From Gallionella sp. (lineage in GTDB: Bacteria > Pseudomonadota > Gammaproteobacteria > Burkholderiales > Gallionellaceae): DNA of 58,230 nucleotides. Made by a program: the position numbers and the translations under genes. Of this stretch, positions 28,086 through 36,600 are shown piece by piece (the stretch's first letter is position 1; the number at the start of each line of letters is the position of its first letter). The notes beneath the pieces were generated by a model that searched no databases, was not told where the DNA came from, and saw nothing but the letters and a program-made list of their open reading frames with translations. The stretch is taken from NCBI GenBank assembly GCA_024641025.1, contig JAHEDW010000005.1, forward strand, positions 1-58,230, read 5' to 3'.

Positions 28086-31000
28086 ATGGCGCAATTAGCC
28101 AACACATTGCGTCACCTCCGTCCGGTTCGCCGGGTGGATGGCGTACTTTTGCGTGTGTTGCCCCGGCTTGCCGGGGCAGCCCGCTTTTTTGTGGGTGCGA
28201 ATCGCGCTTACAAAAAAGCGTTGCTTGCGCTTTCACTCTGCCTATTGTCTGCTTCTGCATGGTCGGCTACTCCGCCTAACACCCCGATCAGCAACACCGC
28301 GACCGCGAGTTACAGTATCGGCGCGGCCAATCTTACCAACACAAGTTCCGTTAGCATAAGCACCACTGCCTGTATTGCCGTCGCGGTGAAAGTTGAACTT
28401 CTGCAATACAATCCTTCCGCAACCTTAACAGTTCAGGTAGAAACAGGCGAATATTCAACAAATGGGGTAGGCGCCTTTACCGCTTTAGACAACCCGATTC
28501 AGGTAGCAGGTGCACCTACATTGTTGCCTGCCAACCTGCTGCTCGCCCCACTCAAGGATAACCTCGGGAATACCACTTCTGCTTACGCACGCAACGAACC
28601 AATCTTTGTGCGAGTTACCAGCTATGATTCGAATAATGATTCAGGCCTGGCTGAAACTGTCCTGGTGACATTGACCACCAGCGGTGGCGACAGCGAGTTG
28701 GTACGTTTGACTGAAAGCGGTTTATCCACAGGCGTATTTGTTGGCGCAGTTCCTTCAAACATCGGCGTCGCCCCTAACACCAATGATGGCGCCATCACCG
28801 CTTCAGCTCATAACGAAACAATATCGGCTTTTTACAGTCACTCTGACTGCGTTTCCGGGACGATCACCAGCACTAGCAGTGCGCTGATTGATCCTTTCGG
28901 CATCGTATTTGATTCAGTCACCGGTGTGGCGGTGAACGGTGCAACAGTCAGGCTGGTCAATACGCTGACAGGTCTTGATGCTGCGGTAATGTGTGATGAT
29001 GGATTTACACCGCTTTCCCAACCGATTCTATCCGGCTCGCCAACAACTTGCGATGCAACGATGATTCCTGGTGGATACCGCTTCCCACTAGTAGCATCTG
29101 GCAACTACCAGCTCGTCGTCACGCCCCCGGCAGGTAAGGCATTTCCCTCTTCTGTGCCGTCAGCAAGCCTACCAGCCAGTATCGGCACTCCGGCAACTGT
29201 TCCGGTCATATTGGGCAATCCGACACCGATACCAGGGGGCTCTTACGGTGGAGTGTTCACACTGTGGGTTTCGGCTTTAAAAATCGATATTCCGTTGGAT
29301 TCAGGCTCAACAACCATGACAATCCAGAAAACTGTCAATAAAGCCGTGGTCGGTACCGGTGATTTTGTGCCTTATACCCTCTCAATAATCAACAATGACC
29401 CTCTGCCATTGGTCAGTGCACAAGTTGCCGACCATCTTCCGCCAGGTTTTCGTTACCAAAAAGGTTCAACACGTTTGGATGGTGTGGCCATACCTGACCC
29501 ACTGATCTCTGCCGACGCACGCACTCTCACCTTCAGCCTTAACATCCCGGCTTCGGGTACAGCGAATGTTCAATATGTACTTGAAGTGACCCCAAGTGCA
29601 CACACCGGCATCGCTGAGAACACTGTTTCGGCCACTGGCGGCCTTACTTCTAACACCGCGCACGCCAGCGTAGTTGTGACAGAAGATCTATATCGCAACA
29701 AATCCATCCTGATCGGTCGGGTGATCGATGGTTCGTGCGACGACAACGTGGATAACGACATCTTAGGACTAGCGAATGCGCGTATCGTACTGGAAAACGG
29801 CTCATATGTACTGACCGACCAGGAAGGCCGCTGGCACATTGACAACCTGCGCGCCGGTACACACGTGGTGCAACTGGACCTTGATTCATTACCCAAAGAT
29901 TATGAAGTAGTCGCATGTGAAGAGAACAGCCGCTTTGCCGGACGCACCTATTCGCAATTCGTCAATCTGCATGGCGGCACCATGTGGCGAGCAGATTTTC
30001 ATGTTCAGAAGAGAGTACCTGAAGCTGTCCGGATCGTTCAGACATTGGCTGCGCAACCGGTGAGTGACAACACTCTTGTGTCATTATCACTGTCAAGCAA
30101 CGCAGTTGTGACTGGCTATTCGGCAACGGTGATGTTGCCGGAATTCGCAAAATATGTGCCTGGAAGCGCAAAGCTGAATGGAGCTCCAATCGCCGACCCA
30201 GATCGAGTGGATCAAACGCTGACCTTCCGCAGTTTGGCGCGACCAACACAATGGCAAGACCAATACTCATTCACAGTCGCAGATTTACCCCCCGATTCGA
30301 CGATCAAATCGCTGGTGCGATTCACCCCACCGGGACAAGCGGCAAAGAACCTTCCCATGGCACAGATCAATTTGAAGAATCACGCGCCCGCTAGCGAACA
30401 AACATCTGCCATCGTACCAGTTATGCAAGCAGACCTTCGCCCGCCAAAAACACCTCAGGATGACGACTTGACCCATCTAGTGGAGACACTTCCTTACGAT
30501 GCAGCTTGGTTATCAACCGCGTCGCCCGGTGCCGAATGGCTTCATCCACTGGAGTCATTTCTTCCAGCGCTGCCAGTTATCAAGGCTGCGGTAAAGCATT
30601 CTCCTGGCCAGTCCGTCAAACTTAAACTGAACAGTGAAGAAGTCAGCCCGCTGTATTTTGACGGGACGCAGACTAATGCAGCCGGTACCGTTTCACTTGC
30701 ATCTTGGAGTGGAATCCACCTCCAGGACGGAGACAACTTGCTTGAAATGATTGTTACTGACGCTTCAGGTAAGGAGTTATTACACCAGAGCCGTAATGTC
30801 CGTTACACATTGACACCTGACCGGGTCGAGTTCGTCCCAGAGCTTTCCCGTCTGATCGCTGACGGCAAGACCCGGCCAATTATCGCGGTACGTTTCCTCG
30901 ACAAGGATGGCTACAAAATGCGCCGCGGCATCAACGGCGAATTCACGTTGAATGATCCGTATCGCTCCTATGATCGACGCGAAGGCATAGACCGCGAACC

Positions 31001-33635
31001 ACTGGCCGGGCGCATCGGAGGAAAGCCGCGCTATGAAGTGAAAACCGAAGGTCTGGCGATGATCGAGTTGGAACCAACCACACAGACCGGCGAAGCTATC
31101 CTGAATTTCCAGTTCGATGACATGCGCAAGCAGGAAGTGCGCGCCTGGCTCGAGCCCGGCCAGCGCGACTGGATTCTGGTTGGTTTCGGTGAAGGTACGC
31201 TAGGACACAAGACCTTGTCAGGCAATATCCAGGGCCTCAGGGATGCCGGTGCCGACCAGCAATTATTCGAAGATGACAAGCTCGCGTTCTATGCCAAAGG
31301 CAGCATCCGCGGCGACTATCTGCTGACCATCGCTTATGACACTGCCAAGGAGACCGGCAACAACGTGCTCAAGCAAGCGGTAGACCCTACTCAGTATTAC
31401 ACACTGTATGCCGATGCAACCCAGGCAAACTTTGACGCAGCCAGCACAAGTCGCCTTTATGTAAAGCTGGAACGCAAACAGTTCTACGCGATGTTCGGAG
31501 ACTTCGACACGGGTCTGACCATCACCGAACTGTCACGCTACAGCAGGACCCTTAATGGTGTAAAGAGTGAATACAATGGTGAGAAGGTGGGCTATAACGC
31601 GTTTGCGAGTATCACTGCACAGGCTTATATCAAGGACGAAATTCCTGGCAACGGCACCTCAGGCGTGTACAAACTGTCTCGCGGCAACCTGGTGATCAAC
31701 TCCGACAAAGTACGCATCGAGACCCGCGACCGCTTCCAGTCACAAAATGTCGTCAGCATCCAGTCCCTGACGCGATATCTTGACTACGACATAGACTACA
31801 ACAATGGTGCACTGACCTTCCGTGAACCGATCACCTCTCGTGACGCCAATTTCAACCCGAATTACATCGTCGCTGAATATGAATCGGCTGATCCAACCGA
31901 CGAGAAGGCGACCTTCGGCGGACGCGGTAGTTACAAGCCGACCAGGGATCTCGAGATTGGTGCGACTGTTGTACATGAAGGTACAGTGGGCGCTACTGGC
32001 AACCTGAAAGGCGTTGATGCGTCCCTCCAACTGGATGACGGAACCAAGCTGCGTGCTGAAGTTGCAGCAACCGACCGAGATCTTGCCAGCGTTGCCTCTA
32101 GTGGCAGTGCATGGCTAGGCGAAATGACACACCACGAGGAACGATGGGATGGCAAAGCCTATATACGTGAGCAGGACGGCAACTTCGGCATGGGACAACA
32201 AGCCGTATCAGAAATGGCCACACGTAAATTCGGTTTGGATGGCCGCTATAAACTATCCAGGTTGACACAGCTGCAAGGACAGGCATATCAACAGGAAGAC
32301 ATGACCAGCGGTTGGCAAAATAGTGTGGTTGAAGGTCGCGTTGACAATGTCGTCAGCAATGCACTGAGTGCTTATTACGGCGCCCGCACATCTCAAGACA
32401 AGAGTAGCGCAGGCAACTTCCAAAGCAATCAGCTACTCGGCGGCGCAGCTTATACTTTGATGGACAAGCGGCTCTCGCTGCACGGTTCAGCTGAGGTCAG
32501 CAGTGGTAATGCTGGCAGCAGCACGATGCCGGATCGCCTGATAATGGGTGCTGACTACAAGGTGACACAGCAAAGCAAGATCTTCGCAGAACAGGAATTC
32601 GCTCGCGGCGAACTGATAAGTGCCAATACTACCCGGGCGGGGATACGCACCCAGCCATGGACGGGTAACGAGATGGCAGCGTCAGTAGGCAGCAATCACA
32701 ACAACGATGCTGAGCGCCTGTATTCAAACCTCGGCATGGTGCAACGCTGGCAGATCGACAAACACTGGCAGACCAACTTCAGCCTTGACCGTACACAGAC
32801 GCTACACAACACGGCTCAAGGAATAAACATCAACACCCCGTTGCCATCAGGCTCAGGTGGAATTTCACAGCTACCATCAGAATCAGCTGATTACACTGCC
32901 GTTTCCATCAGCCTGGCATACCACGACAAGTTGTGGAGCAGCGACGGTCGAATCGAAGTGCGCAATTCCAGCCTGAATACACAGCGAAATCTTCAGCTCG
33001 GCCTGCAACGGCTGCTGGATAGCGGACGCTCCCTGGCTGCTGGATATTCACTGCGCAAGGCTGACAACATGACCAGCAAAACAATTGGCAGCGACCTGCG
33101 CTTCTCGTACGCACATCGCCCGAATGATAGCAAATGGGTGTGGCTCGACCGTGCCGACTATATCACCCAGATCAGCCAAACCACGATTTCATCAATCAAA
33201 GGCGCCAAGCTGGTTAATAACATCAATGCCAACTATATGCCTAGCCGCCGCACGCAGATTTCACTGCAATACGGTGCGAAATATGTATTCGACCGCATCG
33301 ATGGCACCGACTACAAAGGATACACCGACCTGATTGGAGCGGAAGCCCGCCACGACCTGACAAATCGTTGGGATGTCGGCGTTTTCGGTTCGTTGATGCG
33401 CTCGCTGAATTCCGGTGTACGTAGCTACGGTTTGGGCGCATCAGTCGGTTACAAGTTGGTCGACAATATGTGGATTTCCGCTGGGTACAACGTTCTCGGC
33501 ATGGATGACCGTGACTTCTCATCAGCCTCATACCGCGCACAAGGGCCTTACATAACATTGAGAATCAAGGTTGATCAGGACACCTTCGGCTTGAACAAGG
33601 GTAGTGATATAACCCGACCGATGAATCACGAGTGA
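28086..33635 (+). CDS. Giant outer-membrane protein: DUF11 and SdrD/CNA-B-like domains plus C-terminal beta-barrel
   Basis: An 1849-residue exported protein. Residues 1-60 are an odd Arg-rich leader before a typical signal core (ALLALSLCLLSASAWSA); a GTG at 28191 would give a normal signal peptide. The mature start is TPPNTPISNTATASYS. A DUF11 domain lies at about 409-532, then an SdrD/CNA-B-like domain (about 539-620: ILIGRVIDGSCDDNVDND, GSYVLTDQEGRWHIDNLRAG) and a second DUF11-like domain (about 640-745). A beta-rich region with PDRVEFVPELSRLIADGKTRP (Ig-like) follows. From about 1020 to the end there is a long run of alternating strands with many aromatic residues (DYDIDYNNGALTFREPI, then repeated amphipathic strands), consistent with a large outer-membrane barrel. 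It sits centrally in the operon. It could be an exporter, anchor or receptor; the sequence does not decide. Confidence 0.82.
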   Translation: MAQLANTLRHLRPVRRVDGVLLRVLPRLAGAARFFVGANRAYKKALLALSLCLLSASAWSATPPNTPISNTATASYSIGAANLTNTSSVSISTTACIAVAVKVELLQYNPSATLTVQVETGEYSTNGVGAFTALDNPIQVAGAPTLLPANLLLAPLKDNLGNTTSAYARNEPIFVRVTSYDSNNDSGLAETVLVTLTTSGGDSELVRLTESGLSTGVFVGAVPSNIGVAPNTNDGAITASAHNETISAFYSHSDCVSGTITSTSSALIDPFGIVFDSVTGVAVNGATVRLVNTLTGLDAAVMCDDGFTPLSQPILSGSPTTCDATMIPGGYRFPLVASGNYQLVVTPPAGKAFPSSVPSASLPASIGTPATVPVILGNPTPIPGGSYGGVFTLWVSALKIDIPLDSGSTTMTIQKTVNKAVVGTGDFVPYTLSIINNDPLPLVSAQVADHLPPGFRYQKGSTRLDGVAIPDPLISADARTLTFSLNIPASGTANVQYVLEVTPSAHTGIAENTVSATGGLTSNTAHASVVVTEDLYRNKSILIGRVIDGSCDDNVDNDILGLANARIVLENGSYVLTDQEGRWHIDNLRAGTHVVQLDLDSLPKDYEVVACEENSRFAGRTYSQFVNLHGGTMWRADFHVQKRVPEAVRIVQTLAAQPVSDNTLVSLSLSSNAVVTGYSATVMLPEFAKYVPGSAKLNGAPIADPDRVDQTLTFRSLARPTQWQDQYSFTVADLPPDSTIKSLVRFTPPGQAAKNLPMAQINLKNHAPASEQTSAIVPVMQADLRPPKTPQDDDLTHLVETLPYDAAWLSTASPGAEWLHPLESFLPALPVIKAAVKHSPGQSVKLKLNSEEVSPLYFDGTQTNAAGTVSLASWSGIHLQDGDNLLEMIVTDASGKELLHQSRNVRYTLTPDRVEFVPELSRLIADGKTRPIIAVRFLDKDGYKMRRGINGEFTLNDPYRSYDRREGIDREPLAGRIGGKPRYEVKTEGLAMIELEPTTQTGEAILNFQFDDMRKQEVRAWLEPGQRDWILVGFGEGTLGHKTLSGNIQGLRDAGADQQLFEDDKLAFYAKGSIRGDYLLTIAYDTAKETGNNVLKQAVDPTQYYTLYADATQANFDAASTSRLYVKLERKQFYAMFGDFDTGLTITELSRYSRTLNGVKSEYNGEKVGYNAFASITAQAYIKDEIPGNGTSGVYKLSRGNLVINSDKVRIETRDRFQSQNVVSIQSLTRYLDYDIDYNNGALTFREPITSRDANFNPNYIVAEYESADPTDEKATFGGRGSYKPTRDLEIGATVVHEGTVGATGNLKGVDASLQLDDGTKLRAEVAATDRDLASVASSGSAWLGEMTHHEERWDGKAYIREQDGNFGMGQQAVSEMATRKFGLDGRYKLSRLTQLQGQAYQQEDMTSGWQNSVVEGRVDNVVSNALSAYYGARTSQDKSSAGNFQSNQLLGGAAYTLMDKRLSLHGSAEVSSGNAGSSTMPDRLIMGADYKVTQQSKIFAEQEFARGELISANTTRAGIRTQPWTGNEMAASVGSNHNNDAERLYSNLGMVQRWQIDKHWQTNFSLDRTQTLHNTAQGININTPLPSGSGGISQLPSESADYTAVSISLAYHDKLWSSDGRIEVRNSSLNTQRNLQLGLQRLLDSGRSLAAGYSLRKADNMTSKTIGSDLRFSYAHRPNDSKWVWLDRADYITQISQTTISSIKGAKLVNNINANYMPSRRTQISLQYGAKYVFDRIDGTDYKGYTDLIGAEARHDLTNRWDVGVFGSLMRSLNSGVRSYGLGASVGYKLVDNMWISAGYNVLGMDDRDFSSASYRAQGPYITLRIKVDQDTFGLNKGSDITRPMNHE
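28122..28195 (+). other. Cluster of hairpins at the 5' end of the giant outer-membrane protein gene
   Basis: Three stem-loops follow one another: CCGG-TTCG-CCGG (28122-28133), GCCCCGG-CTTG-CCGGGGC (28160-28177), and CCCGC with a T6 loop and GTGGG (28181-28195). The second, followed by six Ts at 28185-28190, resembles an attenuator, although seven bases separate stem and T-run. They fall in the first 37 codons, or in the untranslated leader if the GTG at 28191 is the start. Confidence 0.5.
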
Positions 33636-33637
33636 TA

Positions 33638-36600
33638 ATGAAAAAGATAATGAAAATGCCAGCCAGAAATAGTTTTTATTTTTCGCGCCCCTTGCTTCAG
33701 GTGGCATTGACAGCCTGTATGCTGCTCATCGCGCTGATTGCGTCCGAGGCACAGGCCGCAATCATCGTGACCCGCACTTCCTCACCGGTGTTCTATACCG
33801 ATTCAGGAACTGGCACTGCAACCACTTCGCCTCGGTGTACCTATCTTTCATTCAACATTACCAGCACGACGGCGATCAGCGATGCCTGGGTAACTTTGGG
33901 CAATTTCGGCGGTGCGCCTGCATACCTTTCATTGGGCGGTGGAGATACCGGTGCAGTCCATTTTGGATCGTTTGCTGCCGGCCAGACCAGTCCTGCCTAC
34001 TATTATGTGTGTTCCTCTTACACCGGTGGAGGAATCACTGCGGCGCAGACTTACAACGTCACCACATTTAGCGGCAATCCCTTGAACGGCGGAACCAGTC
34101 TGGGCTTGACGAGTTTCAGCACGACCATAGACGACGGCGTGATTCAGGCAAACTCCAATTCGGTCAATTCGATCTGGGCTGATATCAATCCCAGCGTGCT
34201 GGGTGCCACCACCACGCTGACCGTAGACGGAGACACAGGAACCATAGGTTGTGTAAATCCTCCCTCAGCTTGTTCTAGCGGCGGTGGTGGCACCAAAGGC
34301 CCGCTTACTTTCAATCCGGCTACGTTCACCAACTGGCGAGCAGACTCTTATGAGTTGGTCGCAACCAGCATCGTACTCTCGGTCGGCAACAGTGGAACAT
34401 ATAACAATGTATTGTATATCGACAATGTTGCATCTGGTTCAAACACCCATTATGTTGCCACCTATTATTTCCGGCCGGTTTCCACGACATCTTCGACCAC
34501 CACACTGTCGCCAGTTTCCTACTTGGCTAGCGGCACACAGATCAAGCATACCAGCCTGAATAGTGGTGCCTACGCGGCTGCGGGAGGCTTACTGCCGATC
34601 CTGCCAGCACAGAATGCAGTGCTACTAGCAAAATCCGTCAGTCATGCCACTCTTCCGGCACAGGGCGGTGTAGTGACCTATACGCTCAGCGCCACCAACT
34701 CTGGTGCGTATGACGTCAACCTGGACAGTTTCATCGATAATCTGCCTGCCGGTGCAACATATGTAACGGGTTCTTCGACATACAATGGCGTAAGCATCGC
34801 GAATCCAACCATATCCGGTTCGACCCTGACCTGGTCATCGCTGTTCGACATTCCAGCCGGCACGACACGTACCCTGATCTTCCAAGTCACCCTACCCGCA
34901 ACACCGGGGACTTTCAGCAACACCGCTACGGCGAGAATAGGTTACGCAATCATCGACACCACGCTGTCCACCAGCGATAACGTTCCTCCTACTGCCACCA
35001 CTGTGGTACTGAAGGCTCCTGCAATCGGCAAGGCGTTTTCACCCAGCACCGCATCTGTCAGCGGAATCTCGGCGCTCACATTGACTATCACCAATCCGAA
35101 TGCAACCCATACCTTGAACGGCATCGCAGTGAGCGACACCCTGCCTACCGGACTGACTTTCACCGCTCCTTCAGGTGCAGCAACGACTTGCCCGGGTGCG
35201 ATTCTAAGCGCGGTTGGCACAACGCTTTCAATCAACGGAAGTACACTGAACGCCGGACAGAGTTGCACCGTCTCAGTCAATGTCACATCGGCAGTCGCTG
35301 CAACCTACAACAATATTACCAGCACAGTTTCATCCAGCAACGGCGGCAACGGCGGAACAGCTGCAGCAACAATCACCTTCTCTCCAAAACCAACCATCAG
35401 CAAGTCTTTTTCGGTCGCCACCATGCCGCGAAACGGAACGGCGACACTGACATTCACGATCACCAACAGCACGGCAGCAGCAATCACAGGCGTAACCTTT
35501 GACGACCTTTTCCCACCCGGCTTGGTCACTGCCAATCCACCTGCACTCAGCCCTGCTTCGCCATGTGGCGGAACGCTCAGTTCATGGAACGGCACATCGG
35601 CTAGTGCGTTGAGTGCGACCGGTGGCGATGCCGGAGTGAGGCTGACTGGCGGTGCCATTGCATCGACTGGTGGGACCTGCACCTTCAGTATCAGAGTGAC
35701 ATCCTCCACAGCAGGGATCTATGCAAACACCTCGAGCGGTGTCAATTCGAACGAATCAAGCCCGGCGGGCACTGTCAGCAACACTGCCACTTTGTCGGTG
35801 CTGGCCCCACCAACGGTGTCAAAAGCGTTCTCTCCATCGACAATCGGCAGCGGTCAAACTTCAATCTTGACAATTACTTTGACCAACCCGAATGCAACGC
35901 CAATTAATGGGGCAACCTTCACCGATATTTATCCGGTCAATGTAAACACTGCCGCGATACCAAATGCCTCAACCAGTTGCACATCCGGCACAGTCAATTC
36001 GACCGCGAGCTCGGTCTCCCTGTCAGGAGCAACCATCCCAGCCAGCGGCAGTTGCACGGTCAGAATCAATGTCACATCCAGCGTGATAAATCTGCCGGGT
36101 TACGTCAACACCATTGCAGCAGGCGGGGTGACCACAACCAATGCCGGCAGCAACGCAACCCCCGCATCGGGAACCCTGATCGTCAATGCCACTCCCACCA
36201 TCGCGAAGAGCTTCGCTTTCAATCCGGCAACGGGTTTGGCAACCATGAACATCACAATTACCAACAACGACACAGCGGCCATCACCGGCTTGTCTTTCAC
36301 AGACCTTTTCCCTACAAACTTGGTAACCGACAGCCCACCTTCAGTCACACCTGCAACGCCATGCGGAGCAGGTAGTAGCATCCAGTCATGGGATGGCGCG
36401 ACTGCGGGCACCCTGTCAGCAACTGGGAACGATTTTGGAATCAAACTCACTGCTGGTCAGCTCACAGCTTCAGGCAGCTGCACCTTCAGCATCAACCTTA
36501 CTGCAAATTCCCTAGGCATTTTTAACAATCAGACTTCCGGCGCGACCGGTTCATTTACCGGCACAGGCAACCCGAGCAATATCGCCACTTGGATCGCGCC

